Shown here: one piece after another, positions 21,975-32,770 of the stretch | Position numbering within the stretch: the first letter of the stretch is position 1 | Layout of the letters: every line of letters starts with the position of its first letter | Origin: Phocoena phocoena | Lineage: Eukaryota > Chordata > Mammalia > Artiodactyla > Phocoenidae | Assembly: GCF_963924675.1 (NCBI RefSeq) | Contig: NC_089236.1 | Span: 48,702,500 to 48,766,499, forward strand | Direction: 5' to 3' | DNA length: 64,000 nucleotides | Notes under the pieces: model-generated | Told to the model about the DNA's origin: nothing | Databases searched by the model: none | The model's input: the letters and a program-made list of their open reading frames with translations, nothing else | Made by a program: the position numbers and the translations under genes

Positions 21975-22130
21975 GGTCTCATGGGGTAGAAGATGTTCTC
22001 CCCCTCTCTTTTTGAGATGAGGAAGCTGAGATTCCAAGAAGTGGAGTGACTTTTAGAAAGGATTGGATTCAGGATTCAAATTGAGATTGGTCTGATTCTT
22101 CAGATCAATTTCTTTCCATGGCACTATGTA
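21975..22130 (-). mobile_element. MIR-like relic
   Basis: Antisense MIR core: TTGAGATGAGGAAGCTGAGA, then AAGTGGAGTGACTTTTAGAA, then GGATTCAGGATTCAAATTG. Confidence 0.55.
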
Positions 22131-22279
22131 CTTCTTCCCACTCCATAGTCGTTAAGGCCATTTAAAGACACTGGGACCATTAGGCACTGACCACTTTGTG
22201 CCTACCAGGGCAGACAACTGCTTCTCCGTTACTCCTTGCAGGCCTATTGATCCCAGGAAGGCACAGAGAACAAGGATCT

Positions 22280-22640
22280 AGGTAGCTGTTCTTTTTCTTT
22301 CTTTTTTTTTGTTCAAACAAGATAGAAATTTATTTGTCTGTCAAATTTACTTCTCTCTCACATCAAAGTCAAGGTAGGATCTATGCTCTGTCTGTTTTGC
22401 TCTTATGTTTCATTTCCAAGATCACTGAAAGATCCAAGATGGCTGCTCTAGCTCCAGCCGTCATAAAAGCATTCCTGCCAGCAAGTACGAAAAAAGGAGA
22501 GGAGAGTAGCATGCTATATCTCTTTAAGGACACTGCTTCACAAGTTTCACTACATACTTCTGGCATATACTGTCTGTGGCAGAGCCTGAAATAGAAGCCA
22601 GTTTCTAGATTTCTATACCAAGCTTTTCTCAACAATCTGC
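22280..22640 (-). mobile_element. Unclassified old retroelement 3' end (LTR-like)
   Basis: On the minus strand it contains GCAGCCATCTTGGATC, a GAGAGAGAAGTAAATTTG block, an AATAAA signal within ACAAATAAATTTCTATCTTG, and then an A-rich run (plus-strand T-run at about 22291-22310). The arrangement resembles the polyadenylation end of an old LTR or L1M element. I cannot name the family. A T-run at 22668-22681 follows. Confidence 0.4.
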
Positions 22641-23024
22641 CTACTACACTGGCATTCTTTTATCAGTTTTTTTTTTTTTTTGAAGGAAAACACTCAAATT
22701 TCTGTAGACAGCTGTTCTTACGCCACATCTCTCAGACCAGTTTAGAGCATCACTAAATGAGTGAAGGGATACAACCTCTTCCTCATCCCAGAACCAAGAC
22801 TCATTAATATCCCCTCCGTAACTATGGAAATGCTTTACTTTTTCTTAGTTGAGTTTAGAATACCATGTTAAGTGAGAAGGTCAGGGCAATTGGTCAGTTA
22901 GATGTTAAAAGGCATTTCCTTATTCTTTAACACTGCTTCTGCTATAACAATACTCTCATACTTTATCTTTTCCTCAGCAGTCACTCACTTAGTCTCTGTC
23001 AGAATATTATCTTTATTTTGAATT

Positions 23025-23505
23025 AGTAGACATGCAGTGAGTGTCTATTTCGTGAGATTTACTCTAAAAGGTGCCAGGAGGACATAAACATGCATACCAA
23101 GACCTCTGTTCCCATCCCAGTGGAGAAGAAAGACGTGTAACTCTTGCAAGCTAAACTGAGACCAACACTATAAATTCATTCATTCATCCATTCCATAAAC
23201 AAACATGTACTAAGTTCTACTGTATGAAAGACAAGATATTAGAATAATAGTCAGATTGATAAATAACTGTAAGGATGTACAGTAAGGAGGTTTAGAAGAG
23301 ATAGAAATTACAGAGAGCATAACAGCAGTTTCTTGGAGGCTGTGGCATTTGCACTGATCCTGATGACTTGGGAAGGGACAGCCCCTTCAGCAGAAGAGTC
23401 CACACAAATATAAGGAGATGGAGCCAAGTTACAGAAGGGGAACGACAAGTAGGCCAGTTTGAATGGAAGAAATTTGAAGAAAAGAAGTGGAGAATAAGGC
23501 TAGAG
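23025..23505 (-). mobile_element. L2 fragments
   Basis: The antisense L2 tail begins with ATTCATTCATTCATCCATTC and runs through ACATGTACTAAGTTCTACTG to GAACGACAAGTAGGCCAGTT. A further L2-like antisense piece precedes it (about 23025-23160). No open frame survives. Confidence 0.55.
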
Positions 23506-24685
23506 AGAGTTAAACTCCTTCTGGAAGACAGGGACCATGTTTGACAAGACTGCTTTGTTGAGGGCTCAGTATATACTTGGAGTGATGTTAGAGCCTCACA
23601 GTCATGAATATTGCCAGAGAATATACTTGTGGAGGACTTGGCTGTGATGATGACCGAGGTGATAATGACCGTGGTGATCTGGTGTTAGGGGTGATAGAAG
23701 AGGAAGAGAATACTCGGAAGAAAAGGCAAATTATTGGAAAGGGAATGGAAATCCCACATTTTTCCTACACCATATTTTTTGTGAATAATCCCTTATTCTA
23801 TTTAAGGAATGCAGTGTAGAAGATGGTTTTGGGCACAGGGGAGATGGTAGAATTGATAATGCAGTAGATTTAACAGTCAGTTAATTAAAAGAAGGCAATG
23901 AATCTAATAAGAGTGACCAGTCCTTTTTCAAACAAAAAAGACCCAACTAAAGACAAGTAAAACTGGTAACAAGGAAACAACCTAAGATATATGATTAACC
24001 TGTAGAACTTAGTGTCATAGCGTAGAATTTATGGGTAGTCTTAATTTAAGTAGAACTTAAGACCTGAAAAGCATTTGGCACTTACATGAATAAGCAATGT
24101 TATTAGTACCTAATATCCCCAGAGAGAAGTTTCACTATCATTTGTTAAATTCACTGAAGATGCTGAAATATGTATTCTATTGCTTGCTCTTATGAAATTC
24201 AATGAATATGAGAATCTTATATAGCTTTGGGTTAATTAGTAGCCACATTTATTCTCTAACATAACATCATTGAAATAAGAAGTAGAATTGACATAACAAT
24301 TAATCTATGTTTTCGCTGCCATGATTGTTATTGTTTTTTCTTTCAAAATTCCTATTAATATTATTTTCTGTTGGCCTTCAACGTTCCTATGATGGCTTCC
24401 ATTACTGCCCTAGGGTCCTTATTCTTTAAAATAAATAGTTGTTTCTCTCTAGCAACTTTTCTTTACTCATAGACCTCCTCTTTCTTTTTCTATGCATCAA
24501 CTAAATCTCACTTCCAGATGTACATTCTTCAAAAAACTCAAAAGTCTTACTCAAGTCATGCATATTTACATCCCCCTTCTACGAGTTGTAATCCCATATT
24601 TTGGGGTCCTTTTTTCCAGAACCCACTTCTTGAATTTATTCATTAGTTTGACAAACATTTTTGGAATGTCCATTTAACACACTGA
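23506..24685. other. Unassigned sequence
   Basis: A possible sense L2 tail trace lies at 23510-23600 (GACAGGGACCATGTTTGACA). The 71-codon frame at 23604-23819 has no recognisable product. No other element was recognised. Confidence 0.35.
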
Positions 24686-24689
24686 CAGG

Positions 24690-24935
24690 CAGTTTGGAAT
24701 GGTGGAGAGAAGGATGGCTTTGGGTCTATCTATCTGATGGGTCAGGGTTTGGACCCCAGCAATGGTAGGTAACAGTGAGGTGACCTTGGACAAGTTGTTT
24801 AACAAGCTCGAGCCTCAGTCTTCATTGGTGAAAGGGGATAGAAATGCCTGCCTAGCAAGGTTCTCTTAAGGGTTCAAGACAACATCTCATAGGATCTGGC
24901 GTATGGTGGGCACTCAAGAAGTGGTAGCCACTTTC
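24690..24935 (+). mobile_element. MIR relic
   Basis: Sense MIR: AGGGTTTGGACCCCAGCAAT, then GAGGTGACCTTGGACAAGTT, then GAAAGGGGATAGAAATGCCT, and the end GTATGGTGGGCACTCAAGAA. Confidence 0.8.
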
Positions 24936-26399
24936 CTTAATCTGTTTTCCTTAATCTGCTTCAAATGCACTGGGTTACTTTAGCTCTGCACTACTGTGTC
25001 CTAGGGGAGAATTCAAAGCGAAGTGTGTTTGAGTTCTTTTCACTTTTGCTGCTTATTCTTGCTTTCTATGTATTTTGCTTCTGGAATCTCATGTCTTGCC
25101 TAACTAGACTCTGACCCTCCTCCGTTTCTCCCAGTGCACCTGCCTATTTTCCCAAACGTGCTGTACGTGCATCCACCAAGGAGGATGCATGGAGGGCTAT
25201 CCCTGCTTCCTCAGGCAGTTCACCTTGATGCAGGCAACATTTCATTTTCTTTTCTTCCAGATTTATATAATATATAATAATGATAGGGAAGCAGAAGATT
25301 TATTTTATGAAATAATTTTGTCTCTGATTTATGGGAAGGAAATGATTTCTTAAGAAGGATCTTTCTTCTATTTTAAAGATTCTAAAAGGCATAAAAGATA
25401 TTTTAGGATTAGCAGAGAAAATTTTTATCTGTTTGCTTTGTTGCTGGCTGCAAAATAGTGCAATACCATGAAGCTGCAACATAATATAAAATGCACCTGC
25501 TTGCTTTCTTGTTGCTAGCTTATATTTTCAATGTTTGGCTGTTATTTTAATTTTGTGTTGTTTTTAGAAATATATCAAATAGATATTGCACCCTGATTTG
25601 AAAATGGAAGAAAAGGAGACAAGCATCCCCAAAGCAAAGATAAGAAACAGGGAGAGGGGGAATGGAAAAAGATGTAAGTCGTTAGGGGGCTAGGAATCAG
25701 TGAGTTTTGCTAAGTCAGAGTTTGCAAAGCACAAGAACTATAGTGAGCTTGGCATCCAATATCTGGTGTAGGGCATTAACTCCACAAGTATCTGTTGACT
25801 GATTGATAGCAGTTACTGACCCTCTCTAGTTCTCTAAATTAGAAAGACCCTTTTCTCCTGTTCCCTTTATTATAACCTCTTAGGGCAAGAACTTCTAGTC
25901 TCCCTGGAGGTGGGCACATACTGTACTACTTCTGTCCCTCTCATGAAAGACACACCTGGCTCAGGGCCCAGTGCCCACTACCTAAGGGCAGGTTGGAGGC
26001 CCACCTGAGCTTTGGGACCTGATGGGAACACCCCGTCTGCAGACTTGGATGTGCTGCTTCACGGTTCTCCCCACAGGGGATTCTAAGTCTAGATTTCTGG
26101 GAAATTTGAAAGAAGCCTCTTCTCCAGTAAAAAGGCAAATCTTATTTTCCAGTCCAGGCTTACAACTTAACATACAAGCTATGTGGGTTCCCATCTGACT
26201 TTTGAGTGTATGTTCCAATGGGTGTCAGTCTCAGAGGGAGAATGTGGATGAGATGTGTTTAATGGTTTTCTTTACAAAATGTAAACCTTCAGACCTCTTT
26301 ATCCCATGGCCTGAGGGTTAATTTGTATCAATAACAACATCAACCCAGGATTTGGGCTCAGCAGAGGTGGGAGGGGTAGGTTCCTATTAAAACATACTG
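24936..26399. other. Unassigned sequence
   Basis: No named repeat or gene was recognised. A small inverted pair (TGCATCC … GGATGCA) lies at about 25169-25190. Two overlapping minus-strand frames at 25941-26218 have no recognisable product. Confidence 0.35.
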
Positions 26400-27235
26400 T
26401 TCACTAGTCTTTTTTTTCGGCTATATGTTGAATACAAGGTAAACATGCACATAGTTTAAAGTATGGTGTAGTCGTATGAGGCTTGTTGAGATGCACAGCA
26501 GCTCAATGCCCTCTGCTCTATTCCATTTCCTCAGTGGAAACCACTTTTCAACTCACATAGCTGGTTATTTTGGTATTTACCTCCAAATGGCTAAAGAACA
26601 TACTTATCTTGCTACTTCTTCATTTTGAAGTTAGAGACATTACTTATGTACTTAGGCTTCACTTCTTGACTTTCCACTTTGGAAAATAAGGACTTAGGTC
26701 TCTTTCACACCACATCATCCAACACACAAATCATCTCCTGTCCCCCATTCTCCTACTATAGTTAAATTGTAACATTGTTTAGTTCATTCTTCAGGGTTGC
26801 ATTATTGAGACTGTGAAAACATTGGCAGCTGAATTCTATAGTATAATGTAATTGCTGTTCCTTTTCTGCACTACTTTTTGGTTTCCTATGGAATTAATCA
26901 TTGTTATTCATGCAAGCCCAAATTTGTGACTTTAGTGTATCCGTTATTTTATGAGTTTCACTTTTGGAAGACGTCTCCCCTGGAGATGATTGACCTCTCT
27001 AGTATGGACCGGCCTCTCCACTTCCGGTGCTGCACTGTCAGCTTAGGAATCTCTCTTCACTATAATCCTGAGGATTTCCTTCTGTCCCTCTGTGTTTCAT
27101 CCTTTCCTTCCTGGATACTAGGTCTTCTTTGTTCCTTTCATGGAGGTCATCCTCAGGCACCTTCCTTCCTAGAACACTCAGTCTGGAGGAATCAGACTTT
27201 ATTTTCCCCAGAGATGAGTCTCTAGTTATGTAGCT
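26400..27235 (-). mobile_element. Probable old LINE (HAL1/L1M-type) 3' UTR
   Basis: The plus strand contains ACTATAGTTAAATTGTAACA, TGCAAGCCCAAATTTGTGAC, GAAGACGTCTCCCCTGGAGA and CATGGAGGTCATCCTCAGGC in an order I associate with the antisense of old L1/HAL1 3' regions. The 115-codon plus-strand frame at 26878-27225 is then a by-product. This is a memory-based call and moderate at best. Confidence 0.4.
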
Positions 27236-27414
27236 CTCTGCAAAGTTTATAGAAGTGAGTTACTTTTCAAGATTTAGGAGTTTCCAAGTACTTTTGTATC
27301 ACTACTGAGTTATATTCCCCTAAATAGAACCATCTATGAGAACTTTATCTGAATTTAGGGAGTTTAGCCTATCACCATGTTTAAAAACTCAGATTTAATA
27401 ACACACAAAATCTA

Positions 27415-27486
27415 ATGCAGGTGCATGTGTATATATATTATACATATATATGCATATAATACACACATAGACATACACACACCTTG
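27415..27486. repeat. Mixed TA/CA low-complexity patch
   Basis: Short alternating TATA, GCATATA and CACACA tracts with no single unit. Confidence 0.8.
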
Positions 27487-27514
27487 ATCTTTGAAAATCC
27501 AAAATGACTGACTG

Positions 27515-28035
27515 ACTGACCACATAGTATATTACCTTCCTGTAACAAATGACTTCAAATTTAGTGACTTAAAACAATAAATTTATTATCTCACGGTTCT
27601 GGAGGTCAGATGTTTGATAGGGCTTTCACTGGACTGAAATCAAAGTGTGGACTTGGCTGCTTTCTTTTCGTGAGGTCCTAGAGGAGGATCGATTTTTTTG
27701 CCTTTCTCAGCTTCTAGAAGCTAATCACATTCTTTGGCTCGTGGACCCCTTTGATCTTCAAAGCCAACAATGGCCAATCGAGTCTTTCTCAGGATGACCT
27801 CTCTTTGGATCTGACTCTTTCGCTTCCCTTTTCCCCATTTAAGGACGCTTGTTATTACGCTTGACCCACCCAGACAATCCAGGATGGTTAAATTATTTTA
27901 AGGTCAACAGATTAGCAACTTTAACTTCATCTGCAAGTTTCATTCCCCTTTGACATGTCATATAACACAGTCACAGCTCTGGGGATTAGGACATGGGCAT
28001 CTTTGGGTGGCCAGTACTCAGCCACAACACGCAGG
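27515..28035 (-). mobile_element. MaLR-type LTR (MLT1-like), solo and decayed
   Basis: The plus strand shows TTAAAACAATAAATTTATTA, CTCACGGTTCTGGAGGTCAG, CTCAGCTTCTAGAAGCTAAT, TCATCTGCAAGTTTCATTCC and GGGGATTAGGACATGGGC. This is the antisense of an MLT1-type LTR, so the LTR's own polyadenylation signal lies near 27575-27590 on the minus strand. No internal retroviral sequence is attached. Confidence 0.7.
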
Positions 28036-28413
28036 AACTCTTCCTCCTTCTGAGATGTACTCATTTTTGGAACACATATGACAGTCTTTAACTTTGCATG
28101 CTGAAAATAACAATTTAACAGTTTAGGACAGAAAGAGAACAATAATTCATTCAATCCAAATTTGAGGGACAATTAAAATTGTCAAACAGGCAGCTGGGGC
28201 CCTGCATTTGTCCTCAGTTAATCAACTTCTTTGGCCTTGATAAAAACAGGTGCATTTCTGTCATTGTAATTTAAATAGAGAAAGCATTATTTTAAATCAC
28301 TAAATAATCTCAGTATAAGTGGTTTTGTTGATTATATACAAATATAAACTTTTATATTATTCACACTATTTTGGGTGGTTTTGTTTATGGGTTTATTTCA
28401 TACAACTGATTTA
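28036..28413. other. Unassigned sequence
   Basis: AT-rich. No element was recognised between the LTR and the CHR-1 SINE. Confidence 0.35.
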
Positions 28414-28423
28414 AAAGTTGTTA

Positions 28424-28758
28424 AGGAGCCTTCCCTGGTGGTGCAGTGGTTAAGAATCCACCTGCCAGTGCAAGGGACATGGGTTTGATCCCTGGTCTGG
28501 GAAGATCCCACATGCTGCAGAGCAACTAAGTCCGTGCGCCACAACTACTGAGCCCCCATGCCGCAACTCCTCAAGCCTGCACACCTAGAGCCCATGCTCC
28601 GCAACAGGAGAAGCCACCACAATGACAAAGAAGCCTGCACTGCAACGAAGAGTAGCCCCCACTGGACACAACTGGAGAAAGTCCGTGTGCATCAGTGAAG
28701 ACACAGCGCAGCCAAAAATAAATAAATAATTTAAAAATAAATAAATAAAAAATAAAAT
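28424..28758 (+). mobile_element. CHR-1-like SINE (long form)
   Basis: It has the tRNA-derived head CTTCCCTGGTGGTGCAGTGG-like, B-box GGGTTTGATCCC, then the long body found in CHR-1 (GCCACAACTACTGAGCCC, CAACGAAGAGTAGCCCCC, AGCGCAGCCAAAAATAAATA) and an AAAT-rich tail. The body block missing from the CHR-2-type copies is present. Imperfect flanks AAAGTTGTTA (28414-28423) and AAAGCCGTTA (28759-28768) may be the target duplication. Confidence 0.9.
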
Positions 28759-28827
28759 AAAGCCGTTAGTGTCATGATCCCAGTACTGAAAAGAATTCTA
28801 ACTACAGTATACACCACAGAATTAAAA

Positions 28828-28828
<1 letters not shown>

Positions 28829-28858
<30 letters not shown>
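28829..28858 (+). repeat. (CA)15 microsatellite
   Basis: Fifteen perfect CA units. Confidence 0.97.
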
Positions 28859-28859
<1 letters not shown>

Positions 28860-29403
28860 CCACATACCTTCCTATTGTTAAGGTATAGAAGTCAGAGTCA
28901 AATGGAGTGATCTGTTTTAAAAATACTAACACACTAATCATCATAGATTATGGTTTCAAGAGATATGCTGAAAAATTAAAATAGCAAGCATTTTCCAAGA
29001 AAATGAAGATGTAATATTCTGAAGGGCCGCATCTTTCACTGGTCCTTCTAATAGGCCCACGGTTTCATTTCTTTTGTTTTGCTCAAGTCAGTAATGCAAA
29101 TGTTAAGCTCCCTTTCTCTATTACTGCCCCTTAAAAGTAAGTTGATAATTTGGAGCTTTTAAATGGACCTAAATGGTTTTCAGGCATTTTCATTTCTGTT
29201 TTTACTAGCCAGGGAAACCCTAAGGGTGGGGAATCGTGCCTTTTTTGTAACTCCTCACAGCTCCTGTACAGTCCATTATGGGCTTAGTAAGATTTTTATT
29301 ATTCACTTGGGAATCCAAGACTTGGTCAGTAGTTGTCTATAAAAATGAACAGGAAATAAACATTGTTTACATGGGAAAAATGGTTTTGCTTCTAAACTAC
29401 ATA
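28859..29403. other. Unassigned sequence
   Basis: No repeat or coding signal was recognised. Confidence 0.35.
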
Positions 29404-29413
29404 CTTAAACTAC

Positions 29414-29627
29414 TTTTCTTTTTTCTTTCTTTTTTTTTTTTTTGCGGTACTCGGGCTCTCACTGTTGTGGCCTCTCGCGTTGCGGAGCACAGGCTCCGGA
29501 CGCGCAGGCTCAGCGGCCATGGCTCACGGGCCTAGCCACTCCGTGGAATCTTTCCAGACCGGGCACAAACCCGTGTCCCCTGCATCGGCAGGTGGACTCT
29601 CAACCACTGCGCCACCAGGGAAGCCCC
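29414..29627 (-). mobile_element. CHR-2-type SINE
   Basis: A minus-strand copy with a CT/T-rich tail at 29414-29443, GCGGTACTCGGGC, small deletions in the middle, and the head GCCACCAGGGAAGCCCC. TTAAACTAC occurs on both sides (29405-29413 and 29629-29637) as the target duplication. Confidence 0.93.
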
Positions 29628-29639
29628 TTTAAACTACAT

Positions 29640-30490
29640 TTTTAAGGCCTATTTTTATGTTGAGATTCAGTATAATAAACTAAGGGTTATATGAGATATC
29701 TTTGTACAGGGCTATTTTACTTAAAATTAGTAACGTCTCCTTGACCCCAATGGTTAAAGAATCAATTAAAACAAGAATTAAGCTTGAGACCATTCATTCT
29801 CTCCCACTCCGCAAGTGTCAAATTGCTTTGGGTGCCCAATTTAGAGACAGCCAATAAAATATGGTTTTCTAAGCTATGAACTGACGGGCAACTCAAAAAA
29901 TGCATGTGGGTCATCTTCCATCCCAAACTTGCTGAAGAAAATTGCAAGGGGTGACTCATTTCTCGTGGATCCAGCATGTTAAATCAATGAGCGTGTTTGC
30001 TTGAACCTTGTCTCCTCATGAGCTGAAACAGACAGAACATTTCTCATGCATCCAGATGGGATTATTTTGGAAAGTAAACTAATGTACATGCCCACACAAA
30101 ATTCCTTTGCTATCTCTGCCAGATTCTGTTAGCTGCTCACCAAGATGATTTACCAGCAATTCTTAATATTATTGCCTCCATAGAAATTCTTCCAGAAGAC
30201 AAATCTTTGCTTTGCTCAATTAATAATACCATGTACAATATTTTCTAGATATTGTGAATTTGTGTGTGTACCCATGAATGTGGGGTGAGGTTTAAGTTTC
30301 ATTACAGTAGGTGGAATTCACTTAATATGGTTATTTGACTTGGAACTATTTATGTCAATAACTGTTAACATTTAAATTTATTTCACTAAGTTTATTGCCT
30401 TTAATATGTAAAACTCACTTACAGGTCACCAAGAAAAAGTATAAACAACCCAGAAGAAAAAAGTAATTGGCTTTGTTTACGTAAATCGGA
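29640..30490. other. Unassigned sequence
   Basis: No repeat was recognised. The minus-strand frame at 29762-29977 has no known product. Confidence 0.35.
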
Positions 30491-30494
30491 ATAA

Positions 30495-30712
30495 CTTCTG
30501 GAGGACAATTTTTCAAGTATATTTTCAAAAGCCCTAAAAATTATACTTTCTGTGCCACCCACAATTACACCTCTGAGATTATATCCTACAGAATTAATTA
30601 ATAATGGCCATTTATCAGATCTTACAAGAAATTTCATTGCAATACTATTTATTAAATACAGATTCAAAAACCTTGAAATAGACTAAATGTCCAAAAATAG
30701 GGAATTGGTTCA
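30495..30712 (+). mobile_element. Old L1M fragment, left part
   Basis: It contains GGAGGACAATTTTTCAAG, CACAATTACACCTCTGAGAT and GACTAAATGTCCAAAAATAG. This is the tail of ORF2 in old mammalian L1. It breaks off just before the TTAAATAA block, which resumes at about 31104. Confidence 0.65.
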
Positions 30713-31099
30713 TGTTAGCTCTGATCCTCTAAAAGCAAGAAGCCAAGGTAAAATTAGTGATACAAGAGATTTATTAGGGTAAATGCCAGTGAGGGAAAAC
30801 GAAGAGGAAGAGCCATCAGGCCACAATGCGGGACTCACCCTTGTGAAAGAGAGAGGGAAGGAAGGAAGTCTGGGTGGGTCTTAGTAACTCAGTTGAACAG
30901 TTTTGGCAAGCTTGATAGAAAGTCCTGTAGCCAAAGTTGCCTATCAAAGAAGTACTGTGTCTCTCAGCATTGCTCATGGGAAATGTGACATTTGCTCAGA
31001 TTTAGTGGTGGATTCAGAGAGCAGCAGCTGAAGCCATCAGTCAATTACTCCATGCAACTCCATGCAACAGATTTGAGAGGAGCATTTTCATGGCCACCA
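30713..31099. mobile_element. Unidentified 387-base insert within L1M
   Basis: This stretch separates two pieces of L1M that are adjacent in intact copies. It starts TG and ends CA, as LTRs do, but I see no clear target duplication and cannot name a family. It has no long open frame. Confidence 0.4.
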
Positions 31100-31230
31100 T
31101 GCGTTAAATAAGTTTTAGCATAACCAAATATGGATTTAATCATTAAAGTGAAGTAGAGGAATAATTGTTGACAGAGAAACATGCTTATCATTTATTTTTA
31201 TAACTTTATGTTTAAATTTATAATTAAAAT
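31100..31230 (+). mobile_element. Old L1M fragment, right part
   Basis: TTAAATAAGTTTTAGCATAA, then AATCATTAAAGTGAAGTAGA, continues the L1M text broken at 30712. Similarity then fades into AT-rich DNA. Confidence 0.5.
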
Positions 31231-31960
31231 ATTAATCTACTTAAAATTTTAATTAACCTAGTATTCTTTATCATACACATAAAATAATCACAGATTGCTT
31301 TTATACTTTTTACAATCTGGGAGAAGTAGACAATGGAGATACGAAAACACACTAACGGAATTGTCACTAGAAAGACAATTTAATTACTCACATTTATTAT
31401 CATTTATGCTTTCCTAACCTGTGATGCTAAGATATAATCACAATAAAGAGAAAGAAACTAATGAAATTCAACATAAAGCATGGGTCAGTCATACATGAAT
31501 ATTAGATTGAGGAAACCATTCTAGTTAAAGTATAAGACTTAATTGAGGTTATTGCTTTAAAATATTTGCAGATAAAATTTATTTTATTTTCTGGAAGAGA
31601 AGGGACGTATGTGTGGTGGGTATAATGTTGAGTAGAGAAATAGACCTTGTCAACTGCTTGCCCTGTAGAGAAAGTAAGGAGAATAATAGGGTGCCATGAG
31701 TTATACCAGTTTACATTATGATAAGTCTGGAGTCTTATCTCCCTGACCAAGGCCATGTGTGCAGAGAGATCAGCCCCCCAAGGGTGAGGAGATGAGGTGG
31801 AGAATAAGAAAACCCTCCCTCTAAGGTAGGACTTTATATTTGCCTGTTCTGTTCCGTGTTCCCACACGTCCACCTGTGAAGTACATCATTCAATGATGAG
31901 TAATCATGGTTGTGATCATGACCTTTGTATACATGCCAATTTGCAATTAGCTACTTCAGA
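31231..31960. other. Unassigned sequence
   Basis: AT-rich at the left. A 123-codon minus-strand frame at 31502-31873 matches no family I know. Confidence 0.35.
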
Positions 31961-31962
31961 TT

Positions 31963-32077
31963 GAAAAATGGAACTTTAGAGTTGGAGGCCACCTTAGATT
32001 ATACTATTCCCATAATGTTTTATGAATAAGAGCCCTGTAGTCAAATAAGTTTAGATATTTCTACATATCATAATCTT
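31963..32077 (-). mobile_element. MIR3-like relic
   Basis: GGAACTTTAGAGTTGGAGGC followed by CACCTTAGATTATACTATTC is the antisense MIR3 tail pattern. The CHR-1 SINE at 32091 cuts it off. Confidence 0.4.
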
Positions 32078-32090
32078 CCCTCCCATTTAT

Positions 32091-32417
32091 TTATTTATTT
32101 AAAGGACCATTTATTTATTTATTTATTTATTGGGCTGAGTTGGGTCTTCGTTGCTGCACATGGGCTTTCTCTAGTTGTGGCGAGCGGGGGCTACCCTTCA
32201 TTGCAGCGCGGGCTTCTCATTGCGGTGGCTTCTCCTGTTGGGGAGCACGGGCTCTAGGAGCATAGGCTTCAGTAGTTGTGGCACGCAGGCTCAGTAGTTG
32301 TGGCTCACAGGCTTAGTTGCTCCGTGGTATGTGGGATCTTCCCAGACCAGGGCTCGAACCCGTGTCCCCTGAACTGGCAGGCAGATTCTTAACCACTGTG
32401 CCACCAGGGAAGTCCCA
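32091..32417 (-). mobile_element. CHR-1-like SINE (long form)
   Basis: A full-length minus-strand copy with TTTA-rich tail, TGGGTCTTCGTTGCTGCACA, TAGTTGTGGCACGCAGGC and the head GCCACCAGGGAAGTCCC. The 13-base flanks CCCTCCCATTTAT (32078-32090) and CCCTCCGATTTAT (32418-32430) are a target duplication with one difference. Confidence 0.95.
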
Positions 32418-32599
32418 CCCTCCGATTTATGATAGTAATTAGTATATTAAAAGATGTGGCCAATCCTGTCACAAAACTCCATTTAACTTTGTTTAACAGA
32501 GCATTTCTAAAACATAAATAAAAGTAAAACTCTTTCTTCACATAAGACCTACTAACTCAGTGTGTTCATGAAACACACTGTGGGAAACTAGAATCTTTA

Positions 32600-32770
32600 T
32601 CCTATCTTTTCATTTTGTGTGAGCAACTTTTTGAGATCTTTGAGGCTGAAAGGGGTTAACTTACCTATCCAAGGTCACACCAGTGGGGACTGGAAGACTG
32701 GGTCCTGAGACCAAGGCTGGCTGACTCAGCAGTGATCCTAACTCTAGCCATAGCCCACTCTTCCTACTAT
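32600..32770 (-). mobile_element. MIR/MIR3-like relic
   Basis: GCTGAAAGGGGTTAACTTAC, AAGGTCACACCAGTGGGGAC and GGTCCTGAGACCAAGGC show an antisense MIR-type core. Confidence 0.45.

Noticed and set aside
26878..27225. 115-codon plus-strand open frame
   Set aside because: It falls in what looks like an antisense old LINE 3' region and matches nothing known.
27515..28035. MaLR-type LTR considered as part of a complete endogenous retrovirus
   Set aside because: No internal region or second LTR is found nearby; it is a solo, decayed LTR.
28829..28858. CA, AC and TG runs (also 41761-41804 and 53840-53872) considered as regulatory Z-DNA sites
   Set aside because: They are ordinary mammalian microsatellites with no nearby gene; they are annotated only as repeats.
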